A DNA stretch of 34,300 nt from an uncultured beta proteobacterium (GTDB lineage: Bacteria > Pseudomonadota > Gammaproteobacteria > Burkholderiales > Burkholderiaceae_C), in contig CAITXW010000474.1 in NCBI GenBank assembly GCA_903896425.1, positions 1-34,300 on the forward strand, written 5' to 3'. Positions within the stretch are counted from its first letter, which is position 1; each line of letters begins with the position of its first letter. The notes beneath the pieces are model-generated. The model was not told where the DNA came from and did not search any database. It was given only the letters and a program-made list of their open reading frames with translations. Below are positions 7,720 through 15,572 of the stretch, in pieces. A program made the translations under genes and the position numbers.

Positions 7720-8421
7720 TCACCGGGCAAAATACAGGTCGTGCAAGTGATCAAGGCTGACTTCTGAAGCGGGCTGGGACAAAATGACCTTGCCGCTTTG
7801 CATCAGGTAAACGTGATCGGCCACGCTGACCGCCTTATGGGTGTTTTGCTCCACCAGAATGATGGTTCGACCACCCTCCTTGAGCCGCCCAAGAATCTCA
7901 AACAGTTCGTTCACCAGGACCGGTGCCAAGCCCAGTGAGGGCTCATCAATGATCAACAACTTCGGATCCGCCATGAGGCCGCGCGCCATCGCCAGCATTT
8001 GCGCCTCACCACCCGAGAGTGACCCGGCCAACTGCTTGCGTCGCTCATTGAGTCGGGGAAACATCTGATAGGACTTGTCGAGATTCTCTCTGACGAGTGC
8101 CCGGTGCTGCTTCGGAAACGCGCCCATGATCAGGTTTTCCTCGACACTCATGTCACGGAACGTCATCCGGCCTTCTGGAATCATGGCCATTGAGACATCG
8201 GCCATCTTCCAAGTTGGCACGTCATTCAAGGATTTGCCATTGAGCTTGACCTCACCTTGCGACACCGGAATAAGGCCCATGATCGCCCGCAACAAGGTCG
8301 TCTTTCCTGCGCCGTTGGGCCCGATGATCGTGGTTAATTGCCCGCTGGCAGCCGTCAGCGACACATCCCACAGGACATTGATGGCGCCGTAACCGGCGCG
8401 GACATTGCAGATCTCAAGCAT
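7720..8421 (-). CDS. livF: Branched-chain amino acid-type ABC transporter ATPase LivF
   Basis: This 233-aa protein is the second cytoplasmic ATPase of a LivHMGF-type importer. Walker A is GPNGAGKTT, the signature is LSGGEAQM, Walker B is LLIIDEPS, and the LivF-typical IPEGRMTFRDMSVEENL is present. I chose ATG 8421, which has an AGGAGG ribosome site with a 5-nt spacer; the GTG two codons earlier overlaps that ribosome site. The start lies inside the end of livG (8-nt overlap), showing translational coupling. With LivG it would power import of whatever the upstream periplasmic receptor binds. LivHMGF relatives also import aromatic acids, dicarboxylates and amides, so the name does not fix the substrate. 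Confidence 0.95.
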   Translation of the reverse strand: MLEICNVRAGYGAINVLWDVSLTAASGQLTTIIGPNGAGKTTLLRAIMGLIPVSQGEVKLNGKSLNDVPTWKMADVSMAMIPEGRMTFRDMSVEENLIMGAFPKQHRALVRENLDKSYQMFPRLNERRKQLAGSLSGGEAQMLAMARGLMADPKLLIIDEPSLGLAPVLVNELFEILGRLKEGGRTIILVEQNTHKAVSVADHVYLMQSGKVILSQPASEVSLDHLHDLYFAR

Positions 8422-9127
8422 GGGCACCTCCTGTGTAGCTCTTGATGACGGCCGGATTGCTGAAGACTTCGTCCGGTGTTCCCTCGGCGATCAACTCACC
8501 AAAGTTAAGTACCGCCACGCGTTGGCACAAATTGCTGATGGTTTCAATATCGTGCTCGATGATGACGATGCCAACCGAAAATTTCCGGTGCAAGTCCTTG
8601 AGCATGGTCATGAAGTGGCGCTTGCCGGTTGTCTCGAGACCGGCAAACACTTCGTCAAGCAATAGCAATTTCGGATTGGTCGCCAATGCCTTGGCCACTT
8701 CGAGTGCCTTGAGTTCCGTCAGCGCCAGTTCGGTAGCGGCATTGCGTTCGCTCTTTGCGGTGAGGCTGGTGAATTCAAGAATTTCGTCAATCTTGTTCTG
8801 ATCGACTTTTCCGGTTCCGAAGCGCTGCGCAACGATCAGGTTTTGCATCACGCTGAGTTCATGCATGGGTTGCGGCACCTGGAACGTGCGACCGATTCCC
8901 ATCCGTGCGCGCTGGTAAAGCGGCGAGCGAATGACGTCGACGCCGTCAAATGTGATCTCGCCGCTGCTCGGGCTCACCAAGCCCGAGATAGCATTGAACA
9001 GCGTGGTTTTCCCCGCGCCATTCGGACCGACGAGGCCAACCACATCGTGCGTTCCAACCGCGAATGTCACATTGTCCAGCGCGGTAAGCCCACCGAACCG
9101 TACCGATATATTCTTAAGCTGTAGCAT
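8414..9127 (-). CDS. livG: Branched-chain amino acid-type ABC transporter ATPase LivG
   Basis: This 237-aa protein is the LivG-type ATPase. It shows Walker A GPNGAGKTTLFNAI, the LivG-specific region GIGRTFQVPQPMHELSV, and Walker B KLLLLDEVFAGL. The signature position reads ALTELKALEVAKAL: the usual LSxGQ is replaced by TELKALE, as often seen in LivG-like ATPases of carboxylate importers. The C-terminal NFGELIAEGTPDEVFSNPAVIKSYTG is typical of LivG. ATG 9127 has GGAGA 4 nt upstream and overlaps the end of livM by 14 nt. It forms the ATPase pair with LivF on the inner face of the membrane. Confidence 0.95.
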   Translation of the reverse strand: MLQLKNISVRFGGLTALDNVTFAVGTHDVVGLVGPNGAGKTTLFNAISGLVSPSSGEITFDGVDVIRSPLYQRARMGIGRTFQVPQPMHELSVMQNLIVAQRFGTGKVDQNKIDEILEFTSLTAKSERNAATELALTELKALEVAKALATNPKLLLLDEVFAGLETTGKRHFMTMLKDLHRKFSVGIVIIEHDIETISNLCQRVAVLNFGELIAEGTPDEVFSNPAVIKSYTGGAHA

Positions 9128-10067
9128 GGGATCTCCTTGTCAACTTGCGCAACAGCGACAGCAAGCCGTCCGGGCTGAATACAATCATCGCAACCAGCAG
9201 TACACCGAGCACCAATTGGTGCCCCGATGGAATGATGTTCTTGAAGATCAACTGGTCGATCAAATACACGACCACCGCACCAACGATTGGGCCGGTAATG
9301 GTGCGATAGCCACCGAATATGGCCGCCACAATGGGCAGGGTCACCCAAATGCCGCTGAAGGCATAGTCGGGCTCAAGAAAATTGATGTAGTGCGCGTTGA
9401 AGGCACCCACCACGCCGCACATGAAGGCCGAGACCAGCAACATCAGGCCCTTGAGCAGCGTGCTGTTGACACCGACGACGCGGGTTGCATCTTCGCTTTC
9501 GTGCATCGCCCGCAATGCCAGCCCGTAATGGCTGCGACGGATGTATTGATAGATCGCGGCAAACGCCAGAACAATGGTTAGGATGACCAGGTAGCCGCCG
9601 GTCTTGCTGCTCAGGTCATAGCCGAATATTTCAGGCAAACGCGGAATGTTTGACAAGCCGCCAGCGCCGCCGGTCACCGCAGTCCACTGGGTCGCAAGAA
9701 TCCGGAAGATATGCGCGTAGGCCAGAATGGCCAGCGCGAAATAGGGGCCCCGCAAGCGCAACACCGGCATCATGGCCAGCGACGCGACAACGGCGCCGAC
9801 GCCACCGAGCAGTATCGACAGCAGCACCGGCACACCGAGTTTCAAACTCAGGATCGATGAGACATAAGCACCAACGCCGAAAAATGCGGCGTGTCCAAAG
9901 CTGACCATGCCACCCAGGTTGCCGAGCAAAGCCCATGACAGCGCAACGCCGCCAATGACCATCGCAGCGACGACCAGGCTCATCACATAGTTGTCGCTAC
10001 CGAATACCAGCGGCACGGCGACATAGACCGTCAACAGCATGACGGCAATCGTCTTGTTGAATTTCAT
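9114..10067 (-). CDS. livM: Branched-chain amino acid-type ABC permease LivM
   Basis: This 317-aa integral membrane protein has about nine hydrophobic helices. The LivM family signature GMVSFGHAAFFGVGAY is near residue 52, and the permease loop around LALRAMHESEDATRVVGVN is the region expected to touch the ATPases. The end matches the usual GPIVGAVVVYLIDQL and LVLGVLLVAMIVFSPDGLL. The start ATG overlaps the stop of livH by 4 nt (ATGA) and has GGGAG 6 nt upstream. With LivH it forms the inner-membrane channel. Confidence 0.95.
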   Translation of the reverse strand: MKFNKTIAVMLLTVYVAVPLVFGSDNYVMSLVVAAMVIGGVALSWALLGNLGGMVSFGHAAFFGVGAYVSSILSLKLGVPVLLSILLGGVGAVVASLAMMPVLRLRGPYFALAILAYAHIFRILATQWTAVTGGAGGLSNIPRLPEIFGYDLSSKTGGYLVILTIVLAFAAIYQYIRRSHYGLALRAMHESEDATRVVGVNSTLLKGLMLLVSAFMCGVVGAFNAHYINFLEPDYAFSGIWVTLPIVAAIFGGYRTITGPIVGAVVVYLIDQLIFKNIIPSGHQLVLGVLLVAMIVFSPDGLLSLLRKLTRRSHATA

Positions 10068-10936
10068 CCTCGTCTCCCTTTTGCGCCAAACAGGCCGTTC
10101 GGCATGACGAACAGCACCAGAAGAAACAGACCCATGCCAACGAGTTCCTGCAAGGCCGAACTGGCCAGCGTGACGGTGAGTGCTTCGGCAACGCCGAGCA
10201 ACAAGGCGCCGATCAGCACACCGGGGATCGAGCCGATGCCGGCGAGCACCGTGATGATGAAGGCCTTGACCGTCAGCACACTGCCATAGGCTGGACTGAC
10301 AACGCCATAACTGTAGAGCGCCACACCGGCAACGGCGGCCAGAATACCGGCGACGATGAACGACACCAGTTCGGTGTAGCCGGGATCGATTCCCATCAGT
10401 TTGGCGGCATCACGGTTGCTCGACACGGCGCGCACGGCGCGGCCATACCAGCTGCGGGACAGCCACCACCAGAGGCCGACCATCATGACCAGACTGACAA
10501 TAAAGAACAGCACCTCGCTTCGCATGCTGTAGAAGGGGCCAACGACGATGGCCTCCTGCATCCAGTTGGAACCGGTTGAGCGCACATCGGCCTTCCATAT
10601 CAAAAGGATGAGGTTGGTCAGGATCACGCCAATGCCGTAAGTCAGGATCAGCGAATTGATCTCGCGATCCTTCTTGATGCGACCGACCACGAAATAAACC
10701 GAGACCGATGTGACGCACACCACGACCAGCGCAATGGGTATTGCGAAAATCGGATTCCAGCCCAGGCCCGACTCCACCGAGTAGGCGACGTAGGCTGACA
10801 ACAGCACGAGTTCGCCATGTGCCAGGTTGATCACTTTCATCGCGCCAAAAACCAGCGCCAGGCCGAGCGCGATCAAAGCATACGAGCCACCCTGTAACAC
10901 CCCTGAGTAGAGCGATTGCAGTATCAATTCCGTCAT
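10064..10936 (-). CDS. livH: Branched-chain amino acid-type ABC permease LivH
   Basis: This 290-aa membrane protein begins with LQSLYSGVLQGGSYALIALGL and then has VFGAMKVINLAHGEL, the classic LivH start. The EAA-like loop is RAVRAVSSNRDAAKLMGID, and the end LVLFVMPNGLFGAKGRRG is typical. It is the first transporter gene after the receptor gene, from which it is separated by a stem-loop (10964-11003). The ribosome site is a GGGG stretch upstream of ATG 10936. It pairs with LivM. Confidence 0.95.
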   Translation of the reverse strand: MTELILQSLYSGVLQGGSYALIALGLALVFGAMKVINLAHGELVLLSAYVAYSVESGLGWNPIFAIPIALVVVCVTSVSVYFVVGRIKKDREINSLILTYGIGVILTNLILLIWKADVRSTGSNWMQEAIVVGPFYSMRSEVLFFIVSLVMMVGLWWWLSRSWYGRAVRAVSSNRDAAKLMGIDPGYTELVSFIVAGILAAVAGVALYSYGVVSPAYGSVLTVKAFIITVLAGIGSIPGVLIGALLLGVAEALTVTLASSALQELVGMGLFLLVLFVMPNGLFGAKGRRG

Positions 10937-10963
10937 ATCATCATCCCCTTGATTGGTTGCAGC

Positions 10964-11003
10964 GTGGAAGCTTTGACGCCATGACTGGCGCTACCGCTTC
11001 CAC
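10964..11003 (-). promoter_or_regulatory. Intercistronic stem-loop between receptor gene and livH
   Basis: GTGGAAGC (10964-10971) pairs with GCTTCCAC (10996-11003), and inside it CGCCA (10977-10981) pairs with TGGCG (10986-10990) around TGAC. The two stems are separated by 5-nt internal loops. It lies 15 nt downstream of the receptor stop in the direction of transcription and has no T tract. In other ABC operons such hairpins protect the 3' end of the receptor message so that more receptor than permease is made; that role here is inferred. Confidence 0.6.
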
Positions 11004-11018
11004 TCCCTGGACCGCTGT

Positions 11019-12188
11019 CTACCAGGGTACGCCTGGGAAGTTCGCCTTGCCCGTTGCGTCTGACTGCGGCCAGACGATGACGATGTTATTGCCCTGGTGC
11101 TGGCCCATGCGATGGCTGAAATTCAGGTTGTCGCCATTGGCGCCGAACTGGACGCGGCCAATCAGGGTTTCCGCATCGGTCTTTCGCATCTCTTCGGCGA
11201 CACCGTCTTTTTTCAGTGTGCCCTTGTCAGCGGCGCGCGCCATGGCATTGAACAACAGCATCGACTGAACATAGCCAAACTGACCCAGATAGTCCGGTTC
11301 TTTCTTGTACAGTCGCTGATAAGCCTCATTGAAGGACTTGCCTTCAGCCGTCTTGAACTGCGCCGGGAACGACAACACAGCTGTGCCGTAGACATTGGGC
11401 ATCAGGTCCGGAAAGTCGGCCGCCATTTTCGGAGTGGCCAACGACCAGACACCGACCATCGCTTTGACACTGGGTTTGAGAACCCGCGCCGCACGCAGAA
11501 TGCCGACGTAGTCATTTTCATAACCCACCATCGCGATGACTTCCGATTTGTCCTGCAATTTGATCTTGTTGATGATCGGTTTGAAATCGGTCATAGCGGG
11601 ATCGAAGGCGTGCGTTACCACGGTCACGCCTTTGGGTACCAAAGTCTTTTCAAGATCTCGGGCCAGACCCGATGTTGCTTCCTTGGTTGAATACACAATC
11701 GACACCGACTTGACTTTCAAGTCGCTCAGCAGCCCGACCATGGCTTTCTGATAACCAGCGGAGTTATTGATCCGGAAAAAGTTCTTCCGGCCACTGTTGA
11801 CAAGACTGTCATCAACACCACCGGATGTGACATAGACCAGGCCGAGTTTGTTGGCCGCGTCCGACGCGGGCGCGATATTGTTGGAGCCGTAGCCACCATC
11901 AATCGCCAGCACACCCTGGCTCGCCAGTTTTTCAACGGCGGCAATGGCCTTGGCGGGTGCCGACTCGTTATCGACGGTAATGGCCTTGATCTTGTGCTTG
12001 CTGTTCATCTTGTTGAAGACGTCTACCGCAACCATGATGCCTTCTTGCATCCCGGCGCCGACGCGGGCCAGGGTGCCCGTCATGGGTAGCTCCACGCCAA
12101 CCAGTAATTCCTCTGCCTGGGCAGTGGACAGCCCGAGTCCACAGACCACGAATGCTGCCAGTCCAATGCGTTTAAAAGAGTATTTCAT
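11019..12188 (-). CDS. Periplasmic receptor of the liv-type ABC transporter (LivK/peripla_BP_6)
   Basis: This 389-aa secreted binding protein of the type I fold (Peripla_BP_6) captures the substrate for LivHMGF. ATG 12188 was chosen because it opens a clean signal peptide, MKYSFKRIGLAAF to a cleavage after STAQA, whereas the open frame extends 48 codons further upstream without a signal. The mature part starts EELLVGVELPMTG and contains the family features GGYGSNNIAPASDAANK and YVTSGGVDDSLV (binding cleft), then NNSAGYQKAM. It is separated from the CoA-transferase gene by 159 bp, possibly with its own promoter, and is followed by a stem-loop before livH. Members near CoA-transferase genes often bind aromatic or dicarboxylic acids; the ligand here is not readable. 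Confidence 0.92.
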   Translation of the reverse strand: MKYSFKRIGLAAFVVCGLGLSTAQAEELLVGVELPMTGTLARVGAGMQEGIMVAVDVFNKMNSKHKIKAITVDNESAPAKAIAAVEKLASQGVLAIDGGYGSNNIAPASDAANKLGLVYVTSGGVDDSLVNSGRKNFFRINNSAGYQKAMVGLLSDLKVKSVSIVYSTKEATSGLARDLEKTLVPKGVTVVTHAFDPAMTDFKPIINKIKLQDKSEVIAMVGYENDYVGILRAARVLKPSVKAMVGVWSLATPKMAADFPDLMPNVYGTAVLSFPAQFKTAEGKSFNEAYQRLYKKEPDYLGQFGYVQSMLLFNAMARAADKGTLKKDGVAEEMRKTDAETLIGRVQFGANGDNLNFSHRMGQHQGNNIVIVWPQSDATGKANFPGVPW

Positions 12189-12347
12189 TTTTTCCGTCTC
12201 GCTAGTTATTTCGACCAAGCCCTCTGAGGGATCGATTTGGAACATACAGCGCGCGCTACCACCGTTGTGCAGCACTCGCGCTTGCCTATCTGTGATGTGT
12301 CTATGGGTGTGGGTATCTCGCACTCCTTTCAATGCAGTCGCATGACA
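12189..12347 (-). other. Leader between CoA-transferase and receptor genes
   Basis: This 159-bp minus-strand leader could hold a secondary promoter for the transporter genes. A small hairpin around CCCTCAGAGGG lies near 12220-12232. No well-spaced -35/-10 pair was found. Confidence 0.3.
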
Positions 12348-13556
12348 TCAAACGATGCCTTTCGCCACCAACTCGGCTACTTTCTCGTCGGACATCGATA
12401 GCAGCGACTGCAGAACCTGCTTCGTATCCTCGCCCAAGCGCGGCGGTGCGCTGCGTATCGGCAAGCGCACACCGTCAAAGCGGTAAGGCGGGGCCAATAC
12501 GTGCACACTGCCAGCCTCTGGGTGCGGCATCGTCGTAACCAGCCCGGCATCGACCGCCCGTTTGGAGGTGAGTGCCTCATGCAAACCGGCGACCTCGCCA
12601 CAGGGAATTCCGGCCTGCGTCAGTCGCGCCAGCAAGTCCTTGCGCTTGCGACCCAGGATCTCGCGCTTGATCTCGGGCACCAGCAGTTCCCGGTTGGTCG
12701 TGCGGTTCAAGTTGGACTTGAAGCGCTCATCGGCTGCCAGATCGGGGCGTTCAATTACATCGGTGCAAAAACGCGCGAACTGGGCGTTGTTGCCGCATGC
12801 AATCACCACCGGCCCGTCTTGCGCCTCATAGACGCCGTAGGGCGTGATGGACGGATGCGAATTTCCATACCGGGGCGGATCTTCGCCCTGAAGCAGCGCT
12901 TCGAGTCCGTAGTAAGCGGTGATCATCAGGCCGCAATCGAAAAGCGCCATCCCGATGTGGCGCCCCTTGCCGGTCTTTTCCCGCTCATACAGCGCCGCCA
13001 GAACCGCTTGCGCTGCATACATGCCGGTAACCATGTCGACCACCGCCACGCCGAACTTCAAGGGCGGCTGAGTGGCCTCGCCATTGAGCGCCATCAGACC
13101 GGCTTCGCCCTGGATCACGAGGTCATAGCCGGGGCGCGCCGCTTCTGGTCCGGTGCGGTCGTAGCCGGTGATGGAACAGTAGATCAACTCCGGATGCTGC
13201 GCACTCAATTGCTCGTAACCGAGGCCCATTTTTTCGATGCCGCCGAACTTGAAGTTCTGGATGATGACGTCGCTTTTGCCCGCCAGTTCGCGCACGATCT
13301 CCTGCGCCTCTGGTGTCTGCAGGTCGAGCGTGATCGAACTTTTGTTTCGGTTGACGCTGTTGAAATATGCGGTCTCGGTCAAACCAATGCGCAAGCCCCA
13401 GTCGCGCGTATCGTCACCACGCTGCGGGTGTTCAACCTTGATAACTTCAGCACCGAGGTCGGCCAGCACCATGGCGCACCAGGGTCCGGCCAGGATGCGG
13501 GAGAGGTCAAGAACGCGCACACCTGCGAGCGGCAATGATGATTTTGTGTCTGCCAT
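12348..13556 (-). CDS. CaiB/BaiF family (class III) CoA-transferase
   Basis: This 402-aa class III CoA-transferase moves CoA from a donor acyl-CoA to a free carboxylic acid. The N-terminal PLAGVRVLDLSRILAGPWC and DLGAEVIKVEHP are classic for the family. The expected catalytic Asp is residue 174 in AVVDMVTGMY. The length is normal for the family. ATG 13556 was chosen; the codon before it is a TTG and no strong ribosome site is seen. It is transcribed after the crotonase-fold gene with a 60-bp gap and before the periplasmic receptor. It probably activates the imported acid, taking the place of the acyl-CoA ligase found in pim operons (inference). Donor and acceptor are unknown; succinyl-CoA is a common donor in this family. 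Confidence 0.93.
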   Translation of the reverse strand: MADTKSSLPLAGVRVLDLSRILAGPWCAMVLADLGAEVIKVEHPQRGDDTRDWGLRIGLTETAYFNSVNRNKSSITLDLQTPEAQEIVRELAGKSDVIIQNFKFGGIEKMGLGYEQLSAQHPELIYCSITGYDRTGPEAARPGYDLVIQGEAGLMALNGEATQPPLKFGVAVVDMVTGMYAAQAVLAALYEREKTGKGRHIGMALFDCGLMITAYYGLEALLQGEDPPRYGNSHPSITPYGVYEAQDGPVVIACGNNAQFARFCTDVIERPDLAADERFKSNLNRTTNRELLVPEIKREILGRKRKDLLARLTQAGIPCGEVAGLHEALTSKRAVDAGLVTTMPHPEAGSVHVLAPPYRFDGVRLPIRSAPPRLGEDTKQVLQSLLSMSDEKVAELVAKGIV

Positions 13557-13616
13557 CAATAGTCCAATGATTCAAGTGTTCGCTGTGCGCCAGCGCCAGG
13601 ACAGGCGAGCGTCGCT

Positions 13617-14423
13617 TTAGTTTGCATGAGGCTTACCCCGCAGCGCGACAAAATCCGCCGGTCGCTTGGCAAGAAAAGCGCCAATGCCTTCGGCCGCTTC
13701 GTCATCGCCTTGCGACTCCACCATGTACTGCGCTTCCAACTCCATTTGTGCAGCAGCGTCGGTGCCAAAGGCGTTCCAGCACAAGGCCTTGATGCGTGCA
13801 TTGGCGCGCGTCGGCCCGGCAGCAATGCGCGCCGCCAGGACCACAGCCGCCTCCAGGGCTGCGCCCTTTTCAACCAGCCGGTTCACCGCCCCCAGCGCGT
13901 GCAAACGCTCGCTGCTGATGCGCTCGCCAGTCAGGCACAGCTCACTCAGCACCTGGCGCGAGACGAACTCCGCCAGGAAAGCGGTGGCGCCACCATCAGG
14001 CGTCAGGCCGACCTTGGCATAGGCTACGCAAAAGTAGGCATCGCGGGCGACGACCAGCATGTCGCAGGCCAGCACGATCGACATCCCGGCACCGACCGCA
14101 CCGCCTTCGACGGCGGCGATCACTGGCTTGCCGCAATGGCGGATGGAACGAATCAAATCATGCAATCCGTTCAAGCGCTCGCGCCGCTGTGCCGGTGCCA
14201 TGGCGCGGCGCAGGGCTAACTGGCCGAGGTCACCGCCCGAGCAAAAGAAATCACCTGCACCGGTCAAAACAATCGCGCCCACTGCAGTATCGCTTTGCGC
14301 ATCGACCAGCGCCGCCGACAGCTCTGAATACAGCTGCATTGACAGCGCATTGCGCTTGGCCGGGTTGTTGAGGCTCAGGATGCGCACCGCGCCTTCCTGC
14401 CGGATCAATACAGCGGTATTCAT
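13617..14423 (-). CDS. Enoyl-CoA hydratase/isomerase family protein
   Basis: This 268-aa crotonase-fold protein carries the CoA-binding and oxyanion region DFFCSGGDL (about 58-65) and GGAVGAGMSIVLACD (about 107-121). The two catalytic glutamates of classic crotonases are not present: the first site reads GAGMS (Ser115) and the second site reads AYAKVG. Instead VGLTPDGG holds an Asp at 143, as in PaaG-type isomerases and some dienoyl-CoA isomerases. Isomerase activity, such as moving a double bond, is therefore more likely than simple hydration, since the fused protein upstream can hydrate. Its start overlaps the small acyl-CoA dehydrogenase stop by 4 nt (ATGA). Fold certain; reaction uncertain. 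Confidence 0.88.
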   Translation of the reverse strand: MNTAVLIRQEGAVRILSLNNPAKRNALSMQLYSELSAALVDAQSDTAVGAIVLTGAGDFFCSGGDLGQLALRRAMAPAQRRERLNGLHDLIRSIRHCGKPVIAAVEGGAVGAGMSIVLACDMLVVARDAYFCVAYAKVGLTPDGGATAFLAEFVSRQVLSELCLTGERISSERLHALGAVNRLVEKGAALEAAVVLAARIAAGPTRANARIKALCWNAFGTDAAAQMELEAQYMVESQGDDEAAEGIGAFLAKRPADFVALRGKPHAN

Positions 14424-15562
14424 ACCGCCAGCTGCTTTCCAAGATCGATGTAGCGCTGCAGATGGTGATCTTCATCGCCGAGTTGGTGGTCGATCATGAC
14501 CAGCCGTTTGGCATAGTGGGCCAAGGGCAGTTCCCAGGTCATGCCGATGCCGCCGTGCAACTGGATGCTCTCCTCGGCCACCAGGGTGCCAATGCGCCCA
14601 ATACTGAACTTCGCAGCCGACAGCGCGCGTTCGCGCGTCAGCCGGTCGGCATCCAGCGCCGCAGCAGCGTTGATCACGGCGGAGCGGGCCTGCTCGATCT
14701 CGAGCAGCAAGTCGGCCATGCGGTGCTGCAGTGCCTGGAAGCTGCCAATGAAAACGCCAAACTGTTTGCGTGTGCGCAGGTATTCAAGCGTCGCCGCCCG
14801 GGCCGCTTCCATGGCGCCGAGCGACTCGGCGCACAGCGCCAGCACGCCACGGCCGATGGCGCGCTCCAGCGTGGCGTAGCCTTGCCCGTCAATGCCCAGC
14901 AGCGCATCCGCGCCAAGGGCCAGGCCGTTAAACGTCAGTTCAGCGGCGCGGCCACCATCGATTGCTTGGTAGCCTCGCAGCACCAGGCCGGACGTCGTCG
15001 CCGGCACCAGGAACAGCGAGATACCGGTCTCGTCATCCACCGCACCCGCGGTGCGGGCTGAAACAACGAACAGGTCGCACTGCTCACCTTGCAAGACGAC
15101 GGCCTTGGCGCCGCTGAGCACCCAGCCGGTTGCGCTGCGTTCGGCGCGGCTTTGCACCCGGGACATTTCGTAATGCGAATCGGCCTCGTCGTGCGCCAGG
15201 GCCGCGATGGTGGCGCCGGCGATGAGCTCCTCCAGCACCGTTTTCTGTACCGCATTGCCCGCTGTCGCGATCGCTTCGCCTGCGAGGATCGCGCTGCCGA
15301 GCAGCGGCTCGACCACCAGGCCGCGACCCAGTGCTTCAAAGACCACGGCGATATCGAAACCAGCGCCGCCGAAGCCACCATCGGTCTCCCGGAACAGGGC
15401 ACCGATCACGCCCAGTTCGGCGAACTGCTGCCAGATCTCCGGGCTGAAGCCATGCGCTGATGCAGCGATGCGATCCCGTTTCTCGAAGCTGTACTGCTCG
15501 GCGATAAAGCGGTTCAGACTGTCCGCCAACATGCGGCGTTCTTGTGTATGTTCAAAGTTCAT
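14420..15562 (-). CDS. Acyl-CoA dehydrogenase, small subunit (PimD-like)
   Basis: This flavoprotein of 380 aa has the full acyl-CoA dehydrogenase fold: an N-terminal helical domain (to about 120), a beta domain with GAKAVVLQGEQCDLFVV, and a C-terminal helical domain with TRKQFGVFIGSFQALQHRMAD and ESIQLHGGIGMTWELPLAHY. It closely resembles, from memory, the small subunit of pimeloyl-CoA dehydrogenase (PimD). The Glu in TWELPLAHY may supply a catalytic base. ATG 15562 was chosen because GAGGG lies about 7 nt upstream; an in-frame TTG at 15583 overlaps the preceding gene. The large-subunit gene ends 10 nt upstream, so they are probably the halves of one heteromeric enzyme oxidising an acyl-CoA to the 2-enoyl-CoA with electrons going to ETF. 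Confidence 0.88.
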   Translation of the reverse strand: MNFEHTQERRMLADSLNRFIAEQYSFEKRDRIAASAHGFSPEIWQQFAELGVIGALFRETDGGFGGAGFDIAVVFEALGRGLVVEPLLGSAILAGEAIATAGNAVQKTVLEELIAGATIAALAHDEADSHYEMSRVQSRAERSATGWVLSGAKAVVLQGEQCDLFVVSARTAGAVDDETGISLFLVPATTSGLVLRGYQAIDGGRAAELTFNGLALGADALLGIDGQGYATLERAIGRGVLALCAESLGAMEAARAATLEYLRTRKQFGVFIGSFQALQHRMADLLLEIEQARSAVINAAAALDADRLTRERALSAAKFSIGRIGTLVAEESIQLHGGIGMTWELPLAHYAKRLVMIDHQLGDEDHHLQRYIDLGKQLAV

Positions 15563-15572
15563 GTTGCTGCCC

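Noticed and set aside
12501-13538. Long plus-strand open frame (345 codons) opposite the CoA-transferase
   Set aside because: It is antisense to a clear family member, has no recognisable domain, and its length is explained by high GC content.
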